Of a stretch of 11,744 nucleotides of DNA, positions 1-6,688 are shown piece after piece. Below the pieces are notes generated by a model, which was given only the letters and a program-made list of their open reading frames with translations, did not search any database and was not told the DNA's origin. Numbering within the stretch: the stretch's first letter is position 1; each line of letters begins with the position of its first letter. The DNA lies in assembly GCA_030666985.1 (NCBI GenBank), contig DAOUWT010000062.1, positions 1 through 11,744 of the forward strand, given 5' to 3'. The translations under genes and the position numbers were made by a program. Source of the DNA: Chloroflexota bacterium. Lineage in GTDB: Bacteria > Chloroflexota > Anaerolineae > Anaerolineales > UBA11858.

Positions 1-215
1 AAGCCGACTTGGCTGGAACGCAACACTACGAAGGTTACTCCTACTACGATGCCGAAAAAGGTCAATTCGTCCTCAAAGGTGGATTTGGCACCTGGGCAGG
101 AAACGTTCCCTGGGACGATACCCAATACAATGACGAGATTTTCGTAACCAACTTCATGAGCGGAAAAACCCCCAACCTTACCTCTTCAACTACTTCCATT
201 GGAATAACTAAATAG
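1..215 (+). CDS. 3' end of an unrecognised protein gene (partial)
   Basis: The reading frame is open from the left edge and ends at TAG 213-215, so about the last 70 residues are visible. The TTG at 9-11 is inside the frame and there is no reason to take it as a start. The visible tail is rich in aromatic residues, Gly, Asp, Asn and Thr (YEGYSYYDAEKGQF, GGFGTWAGNVPWDD) and has no Cys. This composition is common in secreted or beta-rich domains, but I do not recognise a family and assign no function. The frame is supported as coding by the strong intrinsic terminator about 50 bases after the stop codon on the same strand. Reading continues from outside the window, so length, start and domains are unknown. 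Confidence 0.6.
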   Translation, partial: ADLAGTQHYEGYSYYDAEKGQFVLKGGFGTWAGNVPWDDTQYNDEIFVTNFMSGKTPNLTSSTTSIGITK

Positions 216-267
216 CCTTTACCAAAAAACTCGTGGGAGAGAAACGTTCTCAACTCTCACCTCCGCA

Positions 268-306
268 AACCGCCGGATACATTAGTAGATCCGGCGGTTC
301 CTTTTT
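268..306 (+). terminator. Rho-independent terminator of the leftmost gene
   Basis: A perfect 11-bp stem (AACCGCCGGAT at 268-278 with ATCCGGCGGTT at 289-299) encloses a 10-base loop and is followed by CCTTTTT at 300-306. It lies 52 bases after the stop at 213-215. The T-run is on the + strand only, so it mainly serves the left gene. The convergent cyclase gene on the other strand ends at 342 and could use the stem only weakly. Confidence 0.9.
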
Positions 307-341
307 AAACACTCAATGGTGGTGGTAAATGGAACGCCTTC

Positions 342-3300
342 TTAAAATCCCGCCTCTTTCAATTCCTTCAAATCCAACTGAGCGCCTAAAGACCGAAAAA
401 TCAACCGGGCTTCATTTGCCTGAACGCGAGCACCAACAATATCCCCTTGTTCTCTTATCAATTTAGCCAAGATAACCGTAGCGCGTCCAATTTCCAACTT
501 GTTTCCTAGTGAAACAAATTTCTCCATACTCTTGTTGAGTAATTCTCGGGCTGCATTCAAATCCCCTCTCCTGAAAGCTACTTGCCCTTGTAAGCGCACA
601 ACTCGAGCCTCCTCCAGAGCATACCGCCCAGCCGGTGCTTTATCAATGATCTCTAAAGCAGTCTGACTACTCTTTTCGACCTTGTCAATTTCCCCTAACC
701 CCAAATAAGCTTCCCCCTTACACCAATACAAGTCAACGAAACTCTCTTGAGCGCCAATCTCATTATATATCACCAAACTACGATCACAATAATTTATGGC
801 TTTTTCCCAATCTCTGGCAGCGAGCCAATAACGACTTAGTTGTAAACGGGCTGCACCTTCCAAATAACTATGCCCAATATCACAAGCATTGCTCAAGCAT
901 TGTTCAAGGTGGTGTTCTGCTTGTTCTAAATCTCCCTTATCAATGTATAGAATACCAATATTTCCCTGCAAATGAATAATAGCTTCAATATCTCCCAGGG
1001 TTGCATTTAATTCCATACTCTGCTCATAATTCTTCAGAGCATTGTCCCAGTTTTCCTGCCTCCACTCCAACAACCCCAAGTTATTATAGGAACGGGCTAC
1101 TGCTGCTAAATCACCGATTTCTTCCTGAAGCACCAAACCTTTCCGAACGTAGTTAGTGGCCTGAGCTAGTTCCCCTTTTTGGAAATACACCCCTCCCAAA
1201 CGATTGAAAATTGAAGCTACTACCTGGTAATGGGATGTGCCTTCGACAATTTCTAGTGCTTCTCGCAAATACTCTTCGGCTTGTTCTTCCCCTCCCTGTC
1301 GAAAGTGAATCCAACCAATATCGTTCTTAATTCTCGCCCACTCACTGATTATTTGCCCAGTGTCTACCGTAGAGAAAGCTTGTTGGGCTTCTTCCAGATG
1401 AGACAGAGCATTCTGGAAATCCCCTTGCCGCTCGAACGTGGTGCCAATTTTTCGGCAGGCAGCTACTTTGGTTTCCAAAAATTCATCTCGTTCAGGGGCA
1501 TGTTCGATAACTTCCAAAGCTTCATAATAATACTTCCGGGAGTCTTCATACTCTCCCACAAAGAGCAATACATCCGCTAAGCCCACATAAATCTGAATCT
1601 TCTGTAAATGATCATGCTCAACACGGGGTAATATTGCTAAAGCTTGCTCATAATGTTCTCGTGCCTGAGTGTTGACATAGGCACGAGAAGCTTTTTGCCC
1701 CGCTAAAATCAAGTAATGGAGAGCACGCTCTAAATTTGCACTCCATGAATAATGATGTGCTAATAGCTCAATGTACTCATCAATCCGGTCGGCGTAAACC
1801 GTCTCAATGGCAGCGCCAACTGCGGCATGCAATTCTTTGCGCTCTCTGCGCAGTAATGTGCCATAAATCGCATCAGAGGTAATTACATGGCGAAATGAAT
1901 AGCTTCGTTTACCAGTTTTGGGTGTAGGTTCAATAAACCCCCGCTGGACTAAAACCGATAATACAGTTTCTAATTTCTTCTCAGAAACAACGTCTACCAC
2001 TTCAGCCAGCACACGGACATCAAACTCCCGCCCGATCACAGATGCAATTTGCACTATCCGGCGCTGTTCTGGCAAGAGACGGTCCAAACGAGTTAAAGCC
2101 AAGGCTTCCAGGGTAGCGGGGAGACCTATTGCCTCACCCTCTTTTCCCAACTCCCAAGTCCCATTGTCTCGAACAATTTGCTTGCTATCGATCAACATGC
2201 GCAAAATTTCTTCCAAGAAAAGGGGATTGCCAGAAGAACGTTGAATGATCTGATCCTCGAATGCTTCCGGTAAATCAGAATTTCCTACTAGCCCTGAAAA
2301 CAACTCTGCACTCTGAGTTTTCGAGAGGGCCTTTACCTTCATCTGCTTGAAATGTCCTGGCAAACGCTGTGAAGCTTGAGAGATGATTTCAGATAATCCA
2401 TCTTCGGAAAAAGAACGGGAAACTCCACAAAGAAGGAGAGGAAAACGTTTCAAGGAATTCAATAAGAATACAAATAACTTTATAGAAGCTTCGTCAGCCC
2501 AATGCAAATCCTCGAGGATCAATAGGAGAGGTTGTCTTTTCGCTTCTGCAACCCACAACTCTTTGACAGCCAAGAAAATTTGTTGGCGCAGTTGCTCCCC
2601 TTCTAAATAACGAAGGCGTTCAGCATAATCCTCTTTAGAGGGAGAAAGAGAGAAAAGATGTTCCAGATAGGGCAAAACATCTTTAGAACGCTCTCCCAGG
2701 GTAAGAGATGTCCCCTGGGCTAAACGCGTCCGAATCTCCGCATCCGTTTGCTCGCCGTGGATACCAAAATACTCTCGCATAAGCTCAATGAATATCCAAT
2801 AAGGAATCGAGCGACGATATGTAAGACTACGCCCTTCCAGGATGCGCCAAGGTGCTTTCACAAGGTTTTCTTTAAGCTCTAAAACCAGGCGGCTTTTCCC
2901 AATGCCAGCCTCACCCTCGAGCAGTACCAACTCGCCATGTTGCTCTTGAGTGACAGTATCTACAACCCGTCGCAGATGTTCGAACTCTGCCTGACGCCCA
3001 ATCAACGGGGCATGCATGCCCTCAATCCCCCGCAACGCTTCGGGACGGGTTTTTGCCCCACCTAATTGATAGGTTATGACCGGGGCTGACACGCCTTTCA
3101 ATGACTGAGGAGGTTGTTCTTCATAGTCGAACAATTTTCGGGTCTGGTGATACACCTTCTCGCTCACCAAAATCGTGTCAGACTCCGCCACACTCCCCAC
3201 CCGCTGAGCCAAGTTGACGGTATCCCCAATGACCGTATAGTCCAAATGATCGTTCAATCCAATGCCACCGGCTATAACGCTTCCCGAGTTCAGGCCAATG

Positions 3301-3797
3301 TGCATTTTAAGTCTACTGCCTATCCGGGTGCCTAATTCCCAATTAAAGCGTTTCAGAGCTGATTGCATATCCATGGCAGAGCGAATGGCTCTCTCTGCGT
3401 CGTTTTCATGTGCAATAGGAGCGCCAAATAGAGCCAAGATTCCATCCCCCAAAATCTTATCTATCATCCCTTCATAACGGTAAACACATTCCATCAAGAG
3501 GCGAATGTACTTCTGGATGATTTCGTAGAGGTCTTCACCATCTATGCGTTCTGAAAGGGAAGTGTAATCTGTTAAGTCAGCAAAAAGAACCACCACTTTT
3601 CGGCGTTCCCCGGCTGCTTCAAGGCCTGCTTTGCGAAAACGCTCCAGCAAATCAGGCCCCGCCATAACACCAGAGAACTCTTGTATGGGCTGCTGCGAGG
3701 CAGGGGTTGGTTCTGCCTGCAAAGGAGTCCCGCACTTGCCGCAAAAGTTCATTCTCTCTGGATTATCGAAACCGCAATCGGAACACAAAACAGCCAT
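342..3797 (-). CDS. Zinc-ribbon / class III nucleotide cyclase / ATPase / TPR protein
   Basis: Predicted soluble 1151-residue signalling protein that would make cAMP (or possibly cGMP) under control of its ATPase and TPR parts. Domains in order: a zinc ribbon (C5, C8, C19, C22); a class III cyclase catalytic domain (about 65-245) with metal aspartates D74 (FADLTDY) and D118 (KILGDG), base-reading lysine K114, and transition-state N195 and R199; an ATPase (about 262-640) with Walker A GEAGIGKS 295-302 and Walker B LLLILEDLHWAD 424-435; then TPR repeats (about 690-1150). Residue T188 stands where many cyclases have Asp, the usual state in the class IIIb group. The order cyclase-ATPase-TPR resembles soluble adenylyl cyclases. 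No signal peptide or membrane segment is seen. The ATG is supported by GAGGT (complement of 3803-3807), 5 bases upstream. The gene stands alone, convergent with the gene to its left. The substrate choice and the activating signal cannot be read from sequence. Confidence 0.95.
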   Translation of the reverse strand: MAVLCSDCGFDNPERMNFCGKCGTPLQAEPTPASQQPIQEFSGVMAGPDLLERFRKAGLEAAGERRKVVVLFADLTDYTSLSERIDGEDLYEIIQKYIRLLMECVYRYEGMIDKILGDGILALFGAPIAHENDAERAIRSAMDMQSALKRFNWELGTRIGSRLKMHIGLNSGSVIAGGIGLNDHLDYTVIGDTVNLAQRVGSVAESDTILVSEKVYHQTRKLFDYEEQPPQSLKGVSAPVITYQLGGAKTRPEALRGIEGMHAPLIGRQAEFEHLRRVVDTVTQEQHGELVLLEGEAGIGKSRLVLELKENLVKAPWRILEGRSLTYRRSIPYWIFIELMREYFGIHGEQTDAEIRTRLAQGTSLTLGERSKDVLPYLEHLFSLSPSKEDYAERLRYLEGEQLRQQIFLAVKELWVAEAKRQPLLLILEDLHWADEASIKLFVFLLNSLKRFPLLLCGVSRSFSEDGLSEIISQASQRLPGHFKQMKVKALSKTQSAELFSGLVGNSDLPEAFEDQIIQRSSGNPLFLEEILRMLIDSKQIVRDNGTWELGKEGEAIGLPATLEALALTRLDRLLPEQRRIVQIASVIGREFDVRVLAEVVDVVSEKKLETVLSVLVQRGFIEPTPKTGKRSYSFRHVITSDAIYGTLLRRERKELHAAVGAAIETVYADRIDEYIELLAHHYSWSANLERALHYLILAGQKASRAYVNTQAREHYEQALAILPRVEHDHLQKIQIYVGLADVLLFVGEYEDSRKYYYEALEVIEHAPERDEFLETKVAACRKIGTTFERQGDFQNALSHLEEAQQAFSTVDTGQIISEWARIKNDIGWIHFRQGGEEQAEEYLREALEIVEGTSHYQVVASIFNRLGGVYFQKGELAQATNYVRKGLVLQEEIGDLAAVARSYNNLGLLEWRQENWDNALKNYEQSMELNATLGDIEAIIHLQGNIGILYIDKGDLEQAEHHLEQCLSNACDIGHSYLEGAARLQLSRYWLAARDWEKAINYCDRSLVIYNEIGAQESFVDLYWCKGEAYLGLGEIDKVEKSSQTALEIIDKAPAGRYALEEARVVRLQGQVAFRRGDLNAARELLNKSMEKFVSLGNKLEIGRATVILAKLIREQGDIVGARVQANEARLIFRSLGAQLDLKELKEAGF

Positions 3798-3836
3798 TTG
3801 TTACCTCGATACAAGGAGCAGCTACTCAGATGGTCA

Positions 3837-3869
3837 AGATTTCTCCTCACTCCGCTCGTCGAAATGACA
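3837..3869 (-). repeat. Dispersed repeat, AGATTTCTC...GAAATGACA type
   Basis: This block reads AGATTTCTC, CTC, ACTCCGCTCG, TC, GAAATGACA. A second copy in the opposite orientation lies at 7746-7772, with the same start and end words but lacking the two short inserts. It lies 40 to 72 bases upstream of the cyclase start, so it may sit in that gene's promoter region. Repeats of this wording are, from general knowledge, scattered through many bacterial genomes; no function is known to me. Confidence 0.7.
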
Positions 3870-3918
3870 AGAGAGCAAGTTGCTACAAGGATAACATAAT
3901 TTTAGCTTAAAGGATAGC

Positions 3919-4085
3919 AATTGCTATATCTCACAGCAATTCTCAATATGTCACTGCGAGCGTTGTTTGCGATAGCGCAGCATACTCTTGAGTAAGCAGT
4001 CTCCCTGGTGATGAGGGGAGATTGCCACGGCGGAAAAACGCCGCCTCGCAATGACAGCCAAATTTCGAATTGCTGTATATCTCAC
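3919..4085. repeat. MITE-like structured repeat with inverted ends and flanking direct repeats
   Basis: The core 3949-4056 (108 bp) has 12-bp inverted ends, TGTCACTGCGAG (3949-3960) and CTCGCAATGACA (4045-4056), with one mismatch. Inside are a 10-bp stem (3996-4005 with 4016-4025, one G-T pair) and a 5-bp stem (CGGCG 4028-4032 with CGCCG 4039-4043). Outside are near-identical direct repeats, AATTGCTATATCTCAC (3919-3934) and AATTGCTGTATATCTCAC (4068-4085), differing by a 2-base indel, which could be a target duplication. A 14-bp palindrome ATAGCAATTGCTAT lies at 3914-3927. No protein is encoded; a short reading frame across it appears spurious. Together with the repeat at 3837-3869 this accounts for most of the 365-base gap 3798-4162. 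Confidence 0.75.
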
Positions 4086-4089
4086 CAAC

Positions 4090-4119
4090 AAAAAAGCTAG
4101 CTCTTTAACAAAAGCCAGC
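4090..4119 (-). terminator. Rho-independent terminator of the GH13 gene
   Basis: On the minus strand GCTGGCTTTT pairs with AAGAGCTAGC as a 10-bp stem with two G-T pairs and a 4-base GTTA loop. It is followed directly by TTTTTT (complement of 4090-4095). It lies about 43 bases beyond the GH13 stop codon, the expected place for its transcript end. Confidence 0.8.
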
Positions 4120-4162
4120 CCATAAAACCATTGCCTGTTGCGGAAGCCAGGGAGTCTCCCAA

Positions 4163-5557
4163 CTAGGTAATCCAAAGACCGCTCCACGGTTGAATGGTGA
4201 TGATCAACTCATCGCCAGAAACGATGTATTCCTCGCGGCCCAAAAGATCACTCACGATGCGTCCATCCCGCCAACCTAAAGCCTTCACCGGCAAACGCAA
4301 ATGACGCCGGGAGGGACTGGCATTGAGCGCAACCAGGACAACCTCGTCTCCTAAGGTGCGTGCAAAAGCGTAGGTGCCGTGGCGCGAGCCGAGGAAGACT
4401 CTCTGGTAATCGCCGCGCCGCAGGCAAGGCATCCGTTTCCGCAATGAGATCAGGCGTTTGACCCAGGATCGCAATTCCGCGTTCCAGTTCTTTTCGTCCC
4501 AGGGGAAGGCCCGCCGGCAGCCGGGGTCTTTACCGCCCCCCAGGCCAACCTCGTCCCCGTAGTAAATGGCTGGCGCACCGGGATAGGCGAATTGGAATAA
4601 GAAGGCCATTTTTACTTTTTCTAGCTTTCCGTCCAGCTTAGTTTTTACCCGTTGCGTGTCGTGCGAGCCGAGGGGAAGGTACATGGCGTAGACGTTCTCG
4701 CGGGGGTAAACCTCCAAGAGTTGCTCCATCTTCCCAGCGAAGATGCCGGCGGTGATACGCTCCTGCAAGAGGTCTAGGAGCGCGTCCCGGACCGGGTACT
4801 GCATCACCGCGTCGAAGTGCTGATCCCCTACCCAACGCGGGTCGCCATCCCAAATTTCTCCCAAAATATAGGCATCACGATTGACGGATTTCACAACATG
4901 GCGAAATTCAGCCCAAAAGGCGTCATCATCAATCTCGTTGGGGACGTCCAAACGCCAACCATCGGCGCCACGCTCGATCCAATACTGTGCTACGCCGAAG
5001 ATGTACTGGCGGACATGAGGATTATTAACGTTGAACTTAGGAAGACTCTTGTATTTCCACCAGCCCTCGTAATCTATCGCGTCCCCTGGCGAGTAGGCAT
5101 CCACCGGGTACCCATTGACGTGAAACCAATCTATGTAGGGAGAATGTTCATGATTTTCTAAAACATCGTTAAAGGCAAAAAAACCTCGCCCACAATGGTT
5201 GAATACGCCATCAATCACAACCCGAACATTATTAGTGTGGGCAACTTCCAACAGGGTCTGAAAATCATCCATATCGCCCAATTTAGGGTCAATGCGGTAA
5301 TAATCGCTGATGTTGTAGCGGTGATTAGATGTAGCTTGGAAAATGGGGTTAAAGTAAATGGCGTTAATCCCCAAATCTAATAGATAATCAAATTTTTGGA
5401 TCACACCCCGCAGGTCGCCGCCCTGGAAGTTCCAGATGGTCGGCTCCGCGCCCCATTCTTGCACGTTGGGAGGGTCGTTGCTCTTATCGCCATTTGCGAA
5501 GCGGTCTGGGAAAATTTGGTAAAAAACTGCGTCTTGTACCCAATAGGGAACGGTCAT
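4163..5557 (-). CDS. GH13 alpha-amylase-family enzyme, cyclomaltodextrinase/neopullulanase-like
   Basis: Retaining alpha-glucan hydrolase of 464 residues, predicted cytoplasmic because no signal peptide is seen. The (beta/alpha)8 barrel carries all four core GH13 blocks: DGVFNH 116-121; GWRLDVP 200-206 with nucleophile D204; ILGEIWD 231-237 with acid/base E234; and GSHD 297-300 with stabilising D300. The block LPKFN at 172-176 in domain B matches the MPKLN-type signature of the neopullulanase/cyclomaltodextrinase group (GH13_20). A beta-rich C-terminal domain follows (about 375-464). Relatives usually have about 580 residues with an N-terminal CBM34 domain used in dimer formation; here the barrel starts at residue 1, so that domain is missing. 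Likely substrates are maltooligosaccharides, cyclodextrins or pullulan. The ATG is preceded by AGGAG at a rather long 12 bases and no other in-frame start is better. It could feed the GH65 enzyme at the right end. Confidence 0.95.
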   Translation of the reverse strand: MTVPYWVQDAVFYQIFPDRFANGDKSNDPPNVQEWGAEPTIWNFQGGDLRGVIQKFDYLLDLGINAIYFNPIFQATSNHRYNISDYYRIDPKLGDMDDFQTLLEVAHTNNVRVVIDGVFNHCGRGFFAFNDVLENHEHSPYIDWFHVNGYPVDAYSPGDAIDYEGWWKYKSLPKFNVNNPHVRQYIFGVAQYWIERGADGWRLDVPNEIDDDAFWAEFRHVVKSVNRDAYILGEIWDGDPRWVGDQHFDAVMQYPVRDALLDLLQERITAGIFAGKMEQLLEVYPRENVYAMYLPLGSHDTQRVKTKLDGKLEKVKMAFLFQFAYPGAPAIYYGDEVGLGGGKDPGCRRAFPWDEKNWNAELRSWVKRLISLRKRMPCLRRGDYQRVFLGSRHGTYAFARTLGDEVVLVALNASPSRRHLRLPVKALGWRDGRIVSDLLGREEYIVSGDELIITIQPWSGLWIT

Positions 5558-5582
5558 GAATGTTGCAATCTCCTAAAGTCCA

Positions 5583-5620
5583 CTAATCTACGCTAATCTA
5601 TGCTAATCTACGCTAATCGG
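5583..5620. repeat. 10-bp tandem repeat, TAATCTACGC
   Basis: Three full copies and part of a fourth of the unit CTAATCTACG follow one another; the second copy has T for C (CTAATCTATG) and the last breaks off as CTAATCGG. The array starts 26 bases upstream of the GH13 ATG, so on the minus strand it would fall in its promoter or 5' leader. One repeat per helical turn would place any bound protein on one DNA face. No regulator is implied by the sequence alone. Confidence 0.85.
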
Positions 5621-5658
5621 CCATAGAATACATGGCTTGCTAATTGGTGGAATTGTAG

Positions 5659-5791
5659 TTGCTCAAAATCATGGTGGCAGAACTGCATTGCACTTGGTTG
5701 GGAAAGTGCGTTGCAGTTCGGGTCTCAAAGGCAGACTCGTGGTGCAACGCATCCAAAAGCGGATGCAATGCACCACTAACATTTTGAGCAA
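5659..5791. repeat. Nested palindromic element with two mirrored hairpins
   Basis: An 11-bp perfect inverted repeat, TTGCTCAAAAT (5659-5669) and ATTTTGAGCAA (5781-5791), encloses two large hairpins. Hairpin 1 pairs 5680-5695 with 5704-5719 (14 of 16 Watson-Crick, 8-base loop). Hairpin 2 pairs 5739-5754 with 5761-5776 (14 of 16, 6-base loop). Hairpin 2 read on the other strand resembles hairpin 1: both contain TGCATTGCA and TGCGTTGCA, with the unpaired positions in the same place. The whole can fold as a cruciform or cloverleaf on either strand and encodes nothing convincing. It resembles a MITE- or REP-type non-autonomous element, but I do not recognise a named family. Confidence 0.85.
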
Positions 5792-6013
5792 TTACGTGGA
5801 ATTATACCATCTGGGGTATCAAAAAGGCCAAAAACCACATGCCATATTTCTACTTTTAAGATAAAATTGTCGCGTCCCTGCCCCTCTGCTCCACGCTCCC
5901 GCTACTGACGCACCTGGCCCCACAGGCACTCCACGCCCCAGGCCCGGTTTCACCTATCCCACGGCTTTCCCTCCCCCACGCGCTCCCGCTTCACAATCCC
6001 CCCAAGGAAAAAC
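5792..6013. other. Spacer: AT-rich part, then a strongly C-biased tract
   Basis: About 85 AT-rich bases (including TAAGATAAAAT near 5858-5868, a possible but unproven -10 region for the downstream stub) are followed from about 5875 by a tract rich in C and poor in G on the + strand (CCCCTCTGCTCC, GGCCCCACAGGC). In reverse complement it resembles the G-rich repeat words at 7696-7745 (GCAGAGGAGCAGGG). No gene is supported here. Confidence 0.5.
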
Positions 6014-6400
6014 ATGCAAAACCAAACAACCCCCAACTACCGAAACCTGTTCGTCGGCCTCAATGTTCAGACTCTGACCCTCGATGGTTCTAAGCTGCGC
6101 TACATCAACTTTGATAACGCCGCCTCGACGCCGCCCCTCAGAGCCGTGCTGGACGCTGTGAACGATTTCAGTGCCTATTACAGCAGCGTGCATCGGGGGA
6201 CGGGGTTCAGGAGCCAGCTTTCGACCCACGTTTACGAGCAAGCGCGGCAGATTACGCTCCGATTTGTGGGGGCCGATGCCGAAACGCACACGTGTATTTT
6301 CAGCAAAAACGCCACCGAATCGCTCAACAAATTGGCGCGGCGGTTTCCGTTTACGCCTGATCGCCGGAGTTTGGGGAGTATTTTGGGGGCTAGTGACTAG
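6014..6400 (+). pseudogene. N-terminal stub of a class V aminotransferase / cysteine desulfurase-like gene
   Basis: The first 117 or so residues match the start of PLP-dependent class V aminotransferases of the cysteine desulfurase (SufS/Csd-like) type: INFDNAASTPP at about 36-46, then YYSSVHRGTGFRSQL (about 56-70), and FSKNATESLNKL (about 95-106). Relatives normally have 400-500 residues, including the PLP lysine and active-site cysteine in the missing part. Homology stops near the FPFTPDR motif; the frame then runs through GSILGASD into the tandem repeats and stops at TAG 6398-6400, a stop made by the repeat unit itself. The ATG is well placed, 5 bases after AAGGA (6004-6008), so the 5' end is that of a genuine gene. 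No trace of the 3' part appears anywhere in the window. A non-functional remnant is most likely; a misassembly at the repeats is the alternative. Confidence 0.8.
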
Positions 6401-6477
6401 GGGGCTAGTGACTAGGGGACTAGTGACTAGGGACTAGGAATCAGGGAATCAGGGAATCAGGGAATCAGGGATTAGGT
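6386..6477 (+). repeat. Tandem repeats: 15-bp GGGGCTAGTGACTAG, then 8-bp GAATCAGG
   Basis: Three copies of a 15-bp unit (6386-6400, 6401-6415, 6416-6430; the third has one change) are followed by GGACTAG and then by four exact copies of GAATCAGG (6438-6469) and a decayed fifth, GATTAGGT. Related words recur at 6553-6595, 7663-7745 and 10053-10092. The array replaces the 3' part of the class V aminotransferase gene. Confidence 0.9.
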
Positions 6478-6598
6478 AACGGGGTGACGAGGGAGCAAAC
6501 TCCCCCAGGCTTATCCTGAGTGTGCGAAGGAATTGGGCCGGGGGCGAAAGCAAGTAAACAGGAAAACAGATAATCAGGGTAACCAGTGATTAGGTGCA
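6478..6598. repeat. Mosaic of dispersed repeat words
   Basis: A short hairpin GGGAG-CAAA-CTCCC (6491-6504) is followed by TTATCCTGAGTGTGCGAAGG (6511-6530). That word has the form of a repeat (TCCTGAGC...CGAAGG) which, from general knowledge, is scattered in many bacterial genomes. From 6553 the words GTAAACAGGAAAACAG and ATCAGGG return, as at 10073-10092. No gene is seen. Confidence 0.6.
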
Positions 6599-6668
6599 TT
6601 GAATATTTTGGCTCTTTTGGCTCTTTTGGTTCCTCTGCACCTTTTGGTTCCTTTGCACCTTCTGCGTT
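6599..6668. repeat. Low-complexity TTTTGGCTC / TTTTGGTTCC repeat
   Basis: Short units of about nine bases (TTTTGGCTC twice, then TTTTGGTTCCTCTGCACC and TTTTGGTTCCTTTGCACC, then TTCTGCGTT) run up to the ribosome site of the HD gene. Read on the minus strand they give a spurious peptide of repeating Lys, Glu, Pro and Ala, a common false-gene pattern. A related tract lies at 10131-10223. Confidence 0.75.
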
Positions 6669-6688
6669 AAAAAATATGGAGTTCAACG

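Noticed and set aside
3810..3840. TTGACC with TTGTAT 17 bases on as a promoter for the cyclase gene
   Set aside because: The -10 match is poor and the transcript would start inside the ribosome site; TTGACC partly comes from the dispersed repeat.
3951..4187. A 78-residue minus-strand reading frame downstream of and overlapping the GH13 end
   Set aside because: It lies across the structured repeat and the GH13 terminator; its composition looks like translated repeat DNA.
6438..6469. CRISPR array at the GAATCAGG repeats
   Set aside because: Units are only 8 bp and are contiguous, with no spacers.
6465..6686. A 73-residue minus-strand frame with Lys-Glu-Pro repeats
   Set aside because: It is a translation of the TTTTGGCTC/TTTTGGTTCC repeat and has no ribosome site or homology.
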